Assembly: GCA_032027145.1 (NCBI GenBank)
Contig: JAVSMP010000001.1
Span: forward strand, 2,857,116-2,921,115
Origin: Ignavibacterium sp.
GTDB taxonomy: Bacteria > Bacteroidota > Ignavibacteria > Ignavibacteriales > Ignavibacteriaceae
Length of the DNA: 64,000 nt
Reading direction: 5' to 3'
Shown: in pieces, positions 35,181 through 45,412 of the stretch
Position numbering within the stretch: position 1 is the first letter of the stretch
Layout of the letters: each line of letters starts with the position of its first letter
Notes under the pieces: generated by a model
Databases searched by the model: none
The model's input: only the letters and a program-made list of their open reading frames with translations
What the model was told of the DNA's origin: nothing
Position numbers and translations under genes: made by a program

Positions 35181-37370
35181 CTATTTAATTAACATCATTT
35201 TTTTGCTAAGATTAATTCCATCTGCGGTTAATTGATAATAATATACACCAGTTGAAAACTTTGAAGCATCAAAAATAATATTAGTTGAACCTGCCGATAA
35301 TTCTTTATTGATAAGCACAGCAACTTTTTGTCCGATAGAATTAAAGACTTCAAGAGTTACAAAAGTCTTTTCTTTAAGCTCAATGAAAATATTAGTTGAA
35401 GGATTAAAAGGATTTGGATAATTCTGTGATAAAGATATGCTTTCAGGCATATACAAATCTCTATAATCAACTGAGGTAACAAGATCATTAGAATATATTG
35501 TAAGCCCATCTGCTTTTTCTGATACATAAACATATTTACCATTTGCTGATAATCCTCTGGACTGAGGTACATCATCGTAGTAACCATCTTCAACAGGTAC
35601 AGATGGATTTGAAACATTTATAGCTCTTACACCTGTTCCTTCTGATGCAACATAACAATAATCTCCCTCAACATAAGCCATATATCCATAACCACCTGTA
35701 TATATTTTTGAAACAAGTGCAGGTGAGTTTAGATCAGAAATATTAAAAACTTTTAAACTATCTCCGTCTGGAACGTAAGCATAATTACTTTTAATTGTAA
35801 AGCCTTCATTACCAGTACTAAGCGAACCAGTTGATCCTTTTTTAATTGGACTGACAGGATTTGTTAAATCATAGAATGTGATTTGTCCATAATCAGTTAT
35901 GCCGGCAACATTACCATTTACTGAAATATTTTCACCATAAACATCAGAACCTGTATAACCAACCATAACAGGATTCGAAGGATTTGAGATATCAATAATT
36001 CCCATTCCACTATCACTGGCTGCAACATAGACCATTGAACCATTTATTGCAATCCCGCGCGCTCTAGGAGTTTGCAAAGTTTTTATTTTAACTGGATTTG
36101 CTGGATCAGTTACATCAACAACATAAACACCTGAATCTCTTGCAGCAATGTAGGCATAGTTTCCGCTGACAACAACTTCTCTTGAATCACCTCCAAGAAC
36201 TGCTGTACCAAGCAAAGAAATATTTGATGGATTTTGAACATCTAGTATTCTCAATCCTGCACTGCCGTATGCGACATAAACTTTTCCATTAGTATAGAAT
36301 GGAATAAAAGCTGATCCAGTAGCAGCAGGAACTGCAGCTAAAAAGAAAGTGGTAACAGGCGAACTTGGATTAGATACATTTATCGCACTTATACCTGGCG
36401 CGGGATTTCTATTAGCAACAAAAATATGTCCAGTTGGTGTTCCTCCGATTGTTATAGCTCCGTAATATAGAGAAGCGGCTCTACCTGTTGTTTGTATAGT
36501 AGTTACATAAACAGGTGAAGCCGGATTAACAACATTATAAATTGCAACTCCTGCATCTCCTATAGCTACGTAGGCATAATTACCATCAAAGATAATTCTT
36601 GCAGTTCTATATCCTGATGGTATTTCTACAACATTTACCGGATTTGAAGGGTTCGTAACATTAACCACTGCAAAACCAGCATCATAATTACAAACATACG
36701 CATATCCGGATCTTACATTTAAATATTGATGATAGCCCCCATAACCATCTATTCTCCCAACATATGTTGGCGATGCTGGATTTGAAATATCAAGGATGTG
36801 ACTTCGCGATCCAGCAGCTATATATGCATATTGCCCAGAAATAACAACACTTTCACAATACTCTAAACTATCTATTGAAGCAACTAGTGATGGGCTTGTA
36901 GGATTTGATATATTGTAAATTTTAAATCCAGCGCCGCCAGCAGCAACGTAAGCATAAGTTCCACTTGTGGCTATTCCTTCACAAGTTGTTCCCGGGGCAA
37001 CCTCAACATCCGCAACGAGCGAAGGAACGGTTGGATTCTGAACATTTATTAACCACATTTTACTACCACCGCTCGCCACTATATGTTGAGTTCCATTAAT
37101 TGAAGTACGCACTAAATCCTCAACAATGTCTGATAGTATCACACTACCAATTTTTACAGGAGACTGCGGATCAGAAAAAGTTGCGATTTGCATTTTATTT
37201 CCTAGACCATAAAAAACAAGTGAGCCAGCCGCAAAAACAGCTTTCGATTCTCCCTCACCTCTTCCGAAATTTCCAAGAAGAGTCATATTCTGAGATACCT
37301 GTGCAAATATGGCTTGACTACAAAGCACTATGGACAGAAGTAGTACGAAAAATAATTTAATTGTTTTCAT
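35181..37370 (-). CDS. LVIVD-repeat beta-propeller protein with T9SS sorting domain
   Basis: 729 aa. Signal peptide at 1-24. About 14 LVIVD-type repeats of about 42 residues span roughly 30-640, each with (I/V)xNVxxPxxP and a GxYAYVAxxxxG(V/L)xIxD strand, as in HxISNPTSPSLVA. These should form one or two beta-propellers. The T9SS type A domain (about 645-729) has LSQNYPNPFNPSTNI and KKMMLIK. It is surface-exposed or secreted. It is co-oriented with ribokinase (35 bp) and the NHL protein (151 bp). Ligand unknown. Confidence 0.87.
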   Translation of the reverse strand: MKTIKLFFVLLLSIVLCSQAIFAQVSQNMTLLGNFGRGEGESKAVFAAGSLVFYGLGNKMQIATFSDPQSPVKIGSVILSDIVEDLVRTSINGTQHIVASGGSKMWLINVQNPTVPSLVADVEVAPGTTCEGIATSGTYAYVAAGGAGFKIYNISNPTSPSLVASIDSLEYCESVVISGQYAYIAAGSRSHILDISNPASPTYVGRIDGYGGYHQYLNVRSGYAYVCNYDAGFAVVNVTNPSNPVNVVEIPSGYRTARIIFDGNYAYVAIGDAGVAIYNVVNPASPVYVTTIQTTGRAASLYYGAITIGGTPTGHIFVANRNPAPGISAINVSNPSSPVTTFFLAAVPAATGSAFIPFYTNGKVYVAYGSAGLRILDVQNPSNISLLGTAVLGGDSREVVVSGNYAYIAARDSGVYVVDVTDPANPVKIKTLQTPRARGIAINGSMVYVAASDSGMGIIDISNPSNPVMVGYTGSDVYGENISVNGNVAGITDYGQITFYDLTNPVSPIKKGSTGSLSTGNEGFTIKSNYAYVPDGDSLKVFNISDLNSPALVSKIYTGGYGYMAYVEGDYCYVASEGTGVRAINVSNPSVPVEDGYYDDVPQSRGLSANGKYVYVSEKADGLTIYSNDLVTSVDYRDLYMPESISLSQNYPNPFNPSTNIFIELKEKTFVTLEVFNSIGQKVAVLINKELSAGSTNIIFDASKFSTGVYYYQLTADGINLSKKMMLIK

Positions 37371-37405
37371 ATATAGCTCCTTTATTATTTAAAATAATTA
37401 AAAAT

Positions 37406-38353
37406 TCAGTTTGAAATCTCGCTTTCAACAATATTGTGAGACATCATAAACTCTTCAACTTCAGCTTTTTTGGGAGCGGAATTTTGAGCACCAATGCGAG
37501 TAACGGAAATAGAAGCTGCTCCATTTGCCATTCTGGCCGCCATTTCGATAGGTATTCCTTCAGCTAAAAAAGCAGCAAGTGAACCACTAAAAACATCTCC
37601 TGCACCAGTTGTATCGACTGATGTAACTTTATAAGCAGGAACTATTACAGATGCATTTATTAATCCGGCAAAATATCCTTTGGAACCCATTGTAATAAAA
37701 ACATTTTTTATTCCATACTCGAAAAATTTACTTACTATCTTCTTTAAGCTATCTGCATCAATAGCTTTGATCCCTGTAAGCATTTCTGCTTCAACAATAT
37801 TTGGGGTTATAATATCAATATTAGTTAGGATATCAGTATCAAGTTTTTGTGCAGGGGCCGGATTTAGGATCACTGTAGCGCCATTTTGCTTTGCAATTTT
37901 TATCGCAGACTTTATTGTTTCTACCGGAGATTCTAATTGAACTAGCAGAATATCGGCTGATAATAATTCTACTTTGACATTCTCTATGTCTTCAACACTT
38001 AAAGCTGCATTCGCTCCGGAAGCAACAACAATGCTATTTTCAGCACTATCATCAACTACGATAAATGCAACTCCTGTGGGTAATTGCTTGTCCCGGAAAA
38101 TAAATCTAGTATCAATATGTTCATCGTTAAGTTTTTTTATGGCTTCCTGACCTAGCAAATCACTACCTACACGTGCAATAAAACTTACATCAGCACCAAG
38201 TCTTGCGGCAGCAATAGCTTGATTTGCTCCTTTGCCCCCACCACCTGTGGAAAAGGACCCGCCAATCACAGTTTCTCCGGGGCTTGGAATTTTTTTTGTT
38301 TTGATAGTCATATCAACATTATAACTACCTATAACTACAACTTTATTTTTCAT
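37406..38353 (-). CDS. rbsK: ribokinase
   Basis: 315 aa PfkB-fold kinase. It has GSYNVDM near the N-terminus, the ribokinase signature GGGGKGANQAIAAARLG (about 37-53), the PVNPAP-equivalent NPAPAQ and the catalytic anion hole DTTGAGDVFSG (about 255). The pattern matches true ribokinase better than fructokinase or adenosine kinase. It phosphorylates D-ribose to ribose-5-phosphate, which would feed the pentose phosphate pathway. In this locus it implies that a ribose-containing compound is the final substrate. Confidence 0.9.
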   Translation of the reverse strand: MKNKVVVIGSYNVDMTIKTKKIPSPGETVIGGSFSTGGGGKGANQAIAAARLGADVSFIARVGSDLLGQEAIKKLNDEHIDTRFIFRDKQLPTGVAFIVVDDSAENSIVVASGANAALSVEDIENVKVELLSADILLVQLESPVETIKSAIKIAKQNGATVILNPAPAQKLDTDILTNIDIITPNIVEAEMLTGIKAIDADSLKKIVSKFFEYGIKNVFITMGSKGYFAGLINASVIVPAYKVTSVDTTGAGDVFSGSLAAFLAEGIPIEMAARMANGAASISVTRIGAQNSAPKKAEVEEFMMSHNIVESEISN

Positions 38354-38421
38354 AGTATTACTAGTTGAGCAAACTTATTATTTTAAGTTATTTAACTTTT
38401 TTAACGAACGAACACCATTTA

Positions 38422-39435
38422 TTAAAAAGAAAATCCCAGTGAAAAAGTGTGAACTTGTGTAAGTTCACCAAAATCAACATATGCATAATTAATTGTCCCT
38501 CTAGTTGAACCTATCAAATAATTAATACCTGCACCAAAAGTAAACCTTTGTACATCATAGTTCAGTTTATAGCCAGCTCTTAAAAAAAACATCTTGTCGA
38601 AAGCATAACTTAATCCAAAATGAAATTTCTCTTTTCCATCATTTGGATGATTACCTTCAAAAATTGTAGTCAATAAGTGGTGACTTCCCGGTTCATCAAA
38701 AAAATCCATTGCAATTCCAGCTCTAAAGTCTAAAGGCATTCTAACGTAATCAGATTCTATCTGGTATTCTTCGCTCCAACCTCCGAATCGTGAATCCGGT
38801 CCAAAATTTCTTGCAGTTATTGCAATACGTAAACTCCTAAAACCAGTATAGTATAAGGTACCAATATCCAAAGACCAATTACTCATTGAGAGCTCAGCAA
38901 TATGCTGCTCCATATATCTAACACTGCCTCCGACAGATAAATTTTCGGTTATCTTTTTTGCATAAGTGAAACCAACAACAAAATCATTAGCAGAAAAAGT
39001 TTTACCAGTTATTAAAGTAGAGGTCCCGCCACTACTGGAGGGAGCATTAATGGTTTCAGGAATATCTCCGTAATCAAGCATTGCAAGACTAACGCCCACA
39101 ACACCATAATCTCCTAGCCTGTACCCTGCAGCAAGAGATTGATAATTAATATCCGCAATCCACTCTAATACATTAACCTGAAAATCAAAATTTTCTATAT
39201 CGGAAAGTGATGCTGGATTACCAAAAACAGAATTTGCGTCTCCATCAGATACGACAGTAAATGCTCCCCCTAGAGCTGCTTGTCTGGAATCACCATTTAT
39301 CTTTAAAAACTGCCACCCTGATTGTCCTGCTCGTTCAATATCATTTTCGGCCATTCCTGATTGGGAAAATATTTTCACAGTGAGCAAACAAATGCACAAG
39401 AATACAAATACTGAACTTTTATTTGATAATTTCAT
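38422..39435 (-). CDS. PorV/PorQ family outer-membrane protein
   Basis: 337 aa. Signal peptide at 1-24. The start of the mature part has AGQSGWQFLKINGDSRQAALGG, then SVFGNPASL. These match the PorV/PorQ consensus '(G)xxxxxFLxIxxxARxxxMGxA...NPA'. The rest is a beta-barrel with alternating aromatic strands ending in F. PorV works with SprA as a T9SS cargo-release factor; this copy, encoded beside surface proteins, may be a dedicated shuttle or a FadL-like channel. The first is known for the family, the second is inference. Confidence 0.8.
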   Translation of the reverse strand: MKLSNKSSVFVFLCICLLTVKIFSQSGMAENDIERAGQSGWQFLKINGDSRQAALGGAFTVVSDGDANSVFGNPASLSDIENFDFQVNVLEWIADINYQSLAAGYRLGDYGVVGVSLAMLDYGDIPETINAPSSSGGTSTLITGKTFSANDFVVGFTYAKKITENLSVGGSVRYMEQHIAELSMSNWSLDIGTLYYTGFRSLRIAITARNFGPDSRFGGWSEEYQIESDYVRMPLDFRAGIAMDFFDEPGSHHLLTTIFEGNHPNDGKEKFHFGLSYAFDKMFFLRAGYKLNYDVQRFTFGAGINYLIGSTRGTINYAYVDFGELTQVHTFSLGFSF

Positions 39436-39448
39436 TACAAACTCTCCA

Positions 39449-41362
39449 TTACTTCACTATTGCAAATTTGCCGATAAATGATTCTCCTTCGTGTCCGGCA
39501 ACTAAGGATTCTACTCTAAACAAATATATACCTGGAGCAACTCCTAAAGTCCATTTACTTAACTGATAATCAGCACGCTTGATACTTCCCCATGCTTCAG
39601 AACCACTACCGTCGTCGTGATAGATTTCTTGAACAAGATCTCCGGTGAGAGTATAGATTTTTATTTTGCAAATAGCCGGGATACCGATAAACTCTATACG
39701 ATATTGTTCCCCTTCACCAAATAAATTACTATGCTGACGAAAAGGATTTGGAACAACGAAAACATTTTTGGGAAATTCATTATTGGGCGCCCTTAATGGA
39801 TATATCGGAAATCTTGTATTATTTACTTTCCCACTTTCATTTCCATCTAGATCATAAGAAGTAACACAATAATAATTACCCACACCAAAGGGCAAATCTT
39901 TGTCAATGAATCTGACATAGCCATCAACAATATTTACAGAATCTTTATTAATATCCTTAGCAAGAACCCAGGGACCAATAGTAAAATAGTTGGATCGATA
40001 GACTCTATAACCAGCAAAATCATTTATCCCTAAAATTGGATCAGTATAAGTTGGTGAAATTGGAGGCCATTCAATAAATATTTGCCCAGGTTCAGTTGTT
40101 ATTCTAAGACTGTTCTCACCGTCTGTTGGTGTTGGTGGTGGGTGGACTGTTGGCATATAGTTGTTAAGGAAAAGATTTCTTGCTCTCCGAACATTTGCAA
40201 GCATTGTATCCCTTGATGCTGTTGCCATAAAATCTATATTCGCAACTCCACCTTCTACAATTTTAGCTCTATCCATTTCCCCCATCACTTCTGCAAATAC
40301 AAGTTTGACTGATGCAAATGGTGCAAGTGTTAAAGGGCCAATACTAACTAAAAACTCTGGACGCCGTTCAAATTTATTTCCTCCTTCTAAACCGAACACC
40401 CGTGCTGAATCCCAGGACATTCTTGGTTGTTGATGAGTCATTACTTCTTTTACTCTTGCATGAGAAGATGAACCTTGTATGAACATTTGATCAACAAAAT
40501 CAGCTCCTTCAGTAAGTCCTTGGCCTGTATGTTCCAGAATATTCTGATAAATATTAGCTCCAGCAGAGTCCAAAACAACAACTGTAAAATATCCAGGGGC
40601 ATCAAGTTCGTGTTCACGAACACCTTGCTGGTAAATATCCCTCGCATCACCGATATCACCACGTTCTGGTCCTACTCCAAAGTTGTAAACAACAGGTGTC
40701 TCATCCTGAAAATTAAACGATTGATGATCATAGAAATAAAATAACTTTTCTATTGGGTCCCATCCGTACTTCTCATCCCCTCTACTGCCAGATCGCTGAG
40801 TCATTCTTAAACCATAGCGCATTCCAAAATACATCGAATCGACTGATGTTAATTCATTGTTAGTAATGGTTACTTCATGTATAATAAAATCACTTAAGCC
40901 AGGATAACTCCAGACAAGACTTCTTCTACCAATATCAACATTCAATCCATTAACATGATGTGCACCCGAAACAATTTCCTCACCAGCTAATCCGATGTTT
41001 GTAAGATTGTAGTTTTTTGTAAGGGTAGCTTCTTCAATTGGAAATATATCCTGACCCGAAGGAAAAAATCTGGAGTTAATGGTATACGATGATGCAACAT
41101 TCTGCCTGACACCATAAATAGCATATCCCACTGCTTCAGCATAGTTTAATGCATCACTTACATTTGTAGCTTTAGAGTAACCTGGAAAATCAATTGTATG
41201 AAATCCGTTTTGCGTCTCAGTTGGATCTCCATACTGAATCGAGTTCCAGACTGTAGCCCAAAGTCTACCGCGTTTTAACGTTTGCTTACCCCAGGTAACC
41301 TGTGCTTCTACAGAGCTGGCAATCAGAACAACTAATAAAACAGCTAATAATAAATTTTTCAT
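39449..41362 (-). CDS. large secreted protein with Fn3-like and T9SS-type C-terminus
   Basis: 637 aa. Signal peptide at 1-20 (ending VEAQ). The N-terminal region (about 20-400) is unassigned and rich in aromatic and beta segments. A fibronectin-like region (about 410-520) has IEWPPISPTYTDPIL and GYRVYRSNYFT. The C-terminal 110 residues (VVPNPFRQHSN ... KIYTLTGDLVQEIYHDD ... PGIYLFRVES ... GKFAIVK) resemble FlgD-like/T9SS sorting domains. It occupies the position next to a TonB receptor where SusD-like proteins often sit, but shows no SusD tetratricopeptide pattern. Probably a surface ligand-binding partner. Confidence 0.65.
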   Translation of the reverse strand: MKNLLLAVLLVVLIASSVEAQVTWGKQTLKRGRLWATVWNSIQYGDPTETQNGFHTIDFPGYSKATNVSDALNYAEAVGYAIYGVRQNVASSYTINSRFFPSGQDIFPIEEATLTKNYNLTNIGLAGEEIVSGAHHVNGLNVDIGRRSLVWSYPGLSDFIIHEVTITNNELTSVDSMYFGMRYGLRMTQRSGSRGDEKYGWDPIEKLFYFYDHQSFNFQDETPVVYNFGVGPERGDIGDARDIYQQGVREHELDAPGYFTVVVLDSAGANIYQNILEHTGQGLTEGADFVDQMFIQGSSSHARVKEVMTHQQPRMSWDSARVFGLEGGNKFERRPEFLVSIGPLTLAPFASVKLVFAEVMGEMDRAKIVEGGVANIDFMATASRDTMLANVRRARNLFLNNYMPTVHPPPTPTDGENSLRITTEPGQIFIEWPPISPTYTDPILGINDFAGYRVYRSNYFTIGPWVLAKDINKDSVNIVDGYVRFIDKDLPFGVGNYYCVTSYDLDGNESGKVNNTRFPIYPLRAPNNEFPKNVFVVPNPFRQHSNLFGEGEQYRIEFIGIPAICKIKIYTLTGDLVQEIYHDDGSGSEAWGSIKRADYQLSKWTLGVAPGIYLFRVESLVAGHEGESFIGKFAIVK

Positions 41363-41381
41363 ATTTATTTCTTAATTCTTA

Positions 41382-44318
41382 TTAAAACTTAAAAGCTAAT
41401 TGGAAATATATTTTTCTTGGCGGAACTTCATAAGAATACCATTCCCAGATGTTTGGTTCGGAAAAATCATAAGTTTTTGGCAATCTTTCACTATCAGGAA
41501 GGTTCGGATTTTCAAGATAACGTTTCAGATCATCACCATAAAGCAGTCTTAAGAATTTTAAGTTAAAGAGATTTTTAATATCTACACTAACTTCTAACTC
41601 TGTCCCGAATACTTCAAATCCTTTCGAAAGATTTAAATCTATTTGATAATAATTAAACCACATCATATTATTTGGTTCTGTCGAGATATCTCCAGGGGCA
41701 TGGTATGTATACGGATCACCGCTTCTCCACCAAAAGTTCATAAAAACATTTAAGTTGCTAAATGGTTTTATGCCAAAGATTTCCGGTCCTTCATTTTTAT
41801 CAATAAATAAATTCAACCAACCTTTTATTCTATGATAATTGCCCCAAGCACCACTTTCCTGGCGAAGACCTTTCGGAACATTTATACTCTGTGAACCTGG
41901 CTCATATAATCTTCTATATCCCACTTCACCATTAAAAGACCAATAGACTTCATGACTTAATCCAAAATTAAAGATACCATCAAATCTCGAATCGATTTTA
42001 GTTTCAATTCCTCTGACATCAGAATAACCGGAGTTGCTGACCATTAAAGCCTTTGTTGCTGTATAAGTTGCAGCATACACTCCGGTAATGACATCAGCTT
42101 CACGAGAACCATCTTTGTAATATCCTGTTAAATCTAATTTAAGTACATCGCCAATATTATAATCCACTCCTAATTCGTACTGAATTGTTTTTTCATATCC
42201 TAATTTTGGATTCCCATAATAACCCTGCCATTCATCCATATAAGTAGTTTGTTTTGCATAGGGATTTAAGACACTATCCCGTGCAGTTGCATAATTAACA
42301 AATGGGAAACCAAACATTTTCGTCCACGAAGGTCGCTGATAAAAATGACCATATACAAAATGTAAGACTGCTCTATCACTAATTGGATGTGAGATGCCGA
42401 GACGTGGTGCGATTGCCATTTGTAACTTTGTCCGTTCTTTTTCCGGTGTGCCAGGAATTCCTAATGGTGCTCCAGGATCATGGCCTGGAGTGCCGATCTG
42501 AAATGCCAAAGGATCAAACATATTTATTGGTGCATTTCGGTTTTGATTAAAGAAATCCGCTCTTAGTCCAACGTTTACAACTAATCCAGGAAATTCAATT
42601 TTATCTTGGATATAAAAATTACCCTCATACGGATTACCGTCGAACACATTCATAAGGTTTACTCGATTGCTTTTAGATTCTGCCGCATAGTTCTCGTAAT
42701 AAAAATCAAAAACTTTAAATGTGAAGCCTGTTTTCAAATTATGAATTTTAGTTATTTGATTTGTGTAATCGACTTTTAACTGAAATGATTCAGTATTGAT
42801 TTTTGTCCAGGTGTGATAATATGCCTGCAAAGTATATCTAGGATGCATGGATACTACATCTGACAGCCAGAGAGAATCTGGAACTCGGTCATCCCTATCG
42901 GATCGATCTAAATTATCTTTTAAATAACTAAAGGTCAAATCATAAAATGACTGGTTATTGACTACGTGTGTCGCCTTTCCATAAAATTGATACCATCTCC
43001 TTAATTCAGGCCATTGTCTGAATGGAGCTCCAAATAAATTATATTTTGCTCGTGCATATTGTTCGTCGATTCTCATTGGTGCTAGCCAACCAGCTTCTTG
43101 CCCCATCTCCGAAGTATTTAAATTTGAAGATGTATAGTCTGCACTCTCATATCCTCCAACAAATCCACCAATACGGATTTTGAATTCTGGAGAAAACTTA
43201 TAATTGAAATAACCCTGTATATTGAATTCTGGATTGTATGGTATTGCCTGAGGAAATATTCCAACACCTTGTTTGAATCTACCTGATGCAAGAAAACTAA
43301 AATCTTCAGTTAATGAACCATAGAGAGTACCTTCATATTCATATTCTGGTCGTTCAGCGTATTTACCCAAAGCATCATTAGGTGTAGTTTGTTCCCTCCA
43401 TGCATTTAGCAGTGAATCTGGATTTTTTTGGTAAAAACGACTATTCACATCTTGTGATTGCTGAGTCCAGTAATCTATTCCAGTGCTTTTATAGTCATTA
43501 TTCTCTGTGCTATACATATTTCTGCCAAAATGATATACGCCCGCCGGTCGCATTCTGGTAATTAAAGTTCCATGGATTCCTTTTGGTGCTTCCTTTGAGA
43601 TGATATTCACAACAGCTGATCGGCCTTCACCATATTCAGCATTGTATCCACCTGTTAGTACAGAAATTTGTTCAATCGTTGATGTATTAAATCCTGTGTA
43701 ATTATCAGAAACAAGCCCGCTATTAACTGAGAGATTATCAACCATTACTACAGCCTGCACATTTGAACTTCCTCGAATATATCCTTTTGTTGATCCACGC
43801 TGCCATGCAAGATTTGAATTATCTTCAATAATTCCAGGCAATCTGACTAGTGCATCATGAATTGATTTTGCACCAGATTTTTCCAAAATATTTCCGGTTA
43901 CAATTTGCTCACTCGCTGTAAGGTCTTTATCAATTACGGGACGCTCTGCAACAATCAAAACGCCTTCGACTTCGATTAATGTAGTTTCAAGAATAAAATC
44001 AACCGTTGTAGTTCTATCGATAATTACTGAAACATTGCTCTTTGAAATCTTTGCATACCCAACCATTGATACAGTGATAGTATATGAACCGGGAGAGATA
44101 TTTAAGATATAATATTCTCCATTCATATCAGTGGCAGCACCAGTATTCAATTCTTGTATATAAATATTTGCACCTACCAATGGTTCACCATTATTTTTAT
44201 CTGTAACTCTACCAGCGATTTTACCTGTATTACCAGCGAAACATATAACCGGGTAAACCATTAAAAGAAATAAGAGGGACAAGGATTTAATTTTTTTGTT
44301 CTTTGGAGATATATTCAC
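41382..44318 (-). CDS. TonB-dependent receptor with carboxypeptidase-regulatory-like domain
   Basis: 978 aa. Signal peptide at 1-28. A CarboxypepD_reg-like beta-sandwich (about 32-115: GKIAGRVTDKNNGEPLVGANIYI, in two parts) precedes the plug domain (about 130-245, SIHDALVRLPGI and VLTGGYNAEYGEGRSAVVNI). The 22-strand barrel follows, ending with FQLAFKF. It imports a ligand too large for porins across the outer membrane using TonB energy. It is the first structural gene after the LacI regulator and 19 bp from the putative surface partner. No ligand can be read from the sequence. Confidence 0.9.
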   Translation of the reverse strand: MNISPKNKKIKSLSLLFLLMVYPVICFAGNTGKIAGRVTDKNNGEPLVGANIYIQELNTGAATDMNGEYYILNISPGSYTITVSMVGYAKISKSNVSVIIDRTTTVDFILETTLIEVEGVLIVAERPVIDKDLTASEQIVTGNILEKSGAKSIHDALVRLPGIIEDNSNLAWQRGSTKGYIRGSSNVQAVVMVDNLSVNSGLVSDNYTGFNTSTIEQISVLTGGYNAEYGEGRSAVVNIISKEAPKGIHGTLITRMRPAGVYHFGRNMYSTENNDYKSTGIDYWTQQSQDVNSRFYQKNPDSLLNAWREQTTPNDALGKYAERPEYEYEGTLYGSLTEDFSFLASGRFKQGVGIFPQAIPYNPEFNIQGYFNYKFSPEFKIRIGGFVGGYESADYTSSNLNTSEMGQEAGWLAPMRIDEQYARAKYNLFGAPFRQWPELRRWYQFYGKATHVVNNQSFYDLTFSYLKDNLDRSDRDDRVPDSLWLSDVVSMHPRYTLQAYYHTWTKINTESFQLKVDYTNQITKIHNLKTGFTFKVFDFYYENYAAESKSNRVNLMNVFDGNPYEGNFYIQDKIEFPGLVVNVGLRADFFNQNRNAPINMFDPLAFQIGTPGHDPGAPLGIPGTPEKERTKLQMAIAPRLGISHPISDRAVLHFVYGHFYQRPSWTKMFGFPFVNYATARDSVLNPYAKQTTYMDEWQGYYGNPKLGYEKTIQYELGVDYNIGDVLKLDLTGYYKDGSREADVITGVYAATYTATKALMVSNSGYSDVRGIETKIDSRFDGIFNFGLSHEVYWSFNGEVGYRRLYEPGSQSINVPKGLRQESGAWGNYHRIKGWLNLFIDKNEGPEIFGIKPFSNLNVFMNFWWRSGDPYTYHAPGDISTEPNNMMWFNYYQIDLNLSKGFEVFGTELEVSVDIKNLFNLKFLRLLYGDDLKRYLENPNLPDSERLPKTYDFSEPNIWEWYSYEVPPRKIYFQLAFKF

Positions 44319-44333
44319 GCTAAATTCCTTCGA

Positions 44334-45398
44334 TTAAACCATGGTTGATTTTAATATTCCGTGATTTGATACTTTTTTTATATCAGCAACAATATTTGCT
44401 ACTGAATTACGAATATTTAATTTTGGCTCAAGCAAAATTCTTCTGCGGTCATCACCAGGATTTTTAATCCTGTTGTACAGCATAGCTACAGCCATTTCAG
44501 CAATCTTTAAAGTAGGTTGTTCGATTGCTGACAGTGCTGGAGACAAGTATGATGCAAAAACTGGATCATCAAATGTAATAAGAGAAAGATCTTGAGGAAT
44601 CCTTATATTACTTTCTCGACACGCCTCAAGTGCACCCAAGGCAATTAAATCACCAGCAGCAAATATTGCAGTAGGAGGAACAGCAAGATCTAAGAGAGAT
44701 TTTGTTTTTAAATAACCATTGAATGCTCTAAAATCATCACCGACAATTAATTGATCATCTATAGGAATGCCTGCATTTTGTAAAGCAATTTTGTATCCCT
44801 GTAAACGGGTCTCGTTTGCATAAGTTTCAGACAATCCTTGAATAAAAGCGATACGCGAATGACCTTCTTTAATGAGATAATTAACAGCTAGTAAAGACCC
44901 TTTGACATTATCAACACTTACTGAATCAACATCAAGCTCATCAAAACAACGATCAACAATTACTACAGGTATTTCCAAGTCTTTGATTGTATTAATATGA
45001 TTATAATCTTGGCCAACTGAGGCAATGATAAATCCATCAACACGTTTTTCAAGAAGGCTTTTAATTCCAGAAATCTCAATATTTAAATCTTCATCAGAAT
45101 CATATACAATAAAATTATATCCCCTTTTTCGTAATTCAGCAGCAAGATTTTTAACTACTTCAGAGAAGAAAGGATTAGAAATATCAGGTACAACTATGCC
45201 AATCTCACTAGTCTTCTGTTGGCGAAGTCCCCTGGCTAAAGCATTAACTCTATAACCTAATTCCTTTGCTACAAATTTTACTCTTGCAGTGGTTTCATCA
45301 CTTATTTTGTATTTTTTCGAATCGTCGTGTAAGACACGTGAAACCGTTGAGATGGATACTCCGGTCTTTTTTGCAATATCTTTTAATGTATAGGACAT
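44334..45398 (-). CDS. LacI-family transcriptional regulator
   Basis: 354 aa from ATG 45398 (MSYTLKDIAKKTGVSISTVSR); a longer open frame of 36 extra codons is not family-like and would run into the operator region. The HTH plus hinge (about 3-60, VSRVLHDDS and KELGYRVNALARGLR) is followed by a periplasmic-binding-like sensor domain (about 62-340: IGIVVPDISNPFFSEV, VDGFIIASV, VDRCFD, FAAGDLIALGALEAC, LITFDDPVF). It should repress the downstream locus until a sugar-like inducer binds. The stop is 15 bp before the TonB receptor gene. Confidence 0.92.
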   Translation of the reverse strand: MSYTLKDIAKKTGVSISTVSRVLHDDSKKYKISDETTARVKFVAKELGYRVNALARGLRQQKTSEIGIVVPDISNPFFSEVVKNLAAELRKRGYNFIVYDSDEDLNIEISGIKSLLEKRVDGFIIASVGQDYNHINTIKDLEIPVVIVDRCFDELDVDSVSVDNVKGSLLAVNYLIKEGHSRIAFIQGLSETYANETRLQGYKIALQNAGIPIDDQLIVGDDFRAFNGYLKTKSLLDLAVPPTAIFAAGDLIALGALEACRESNIRIPQDLSLITFDDPVFASYLSPALSAIEQPTLKIAEMAVAMLYNRIKNPGDDRRRILLEPKLNIRNSVANIVADIKKVSNHGILKSTMV

Positions 45399-45412
45399 AT
45401 AAAATCTATTCC

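Noticed and set aside
37371..38421. Riboswitch-like leader around ribokinase
   Set aside because: The gaps are only 35 and 68 bp and show no structured conserved element.
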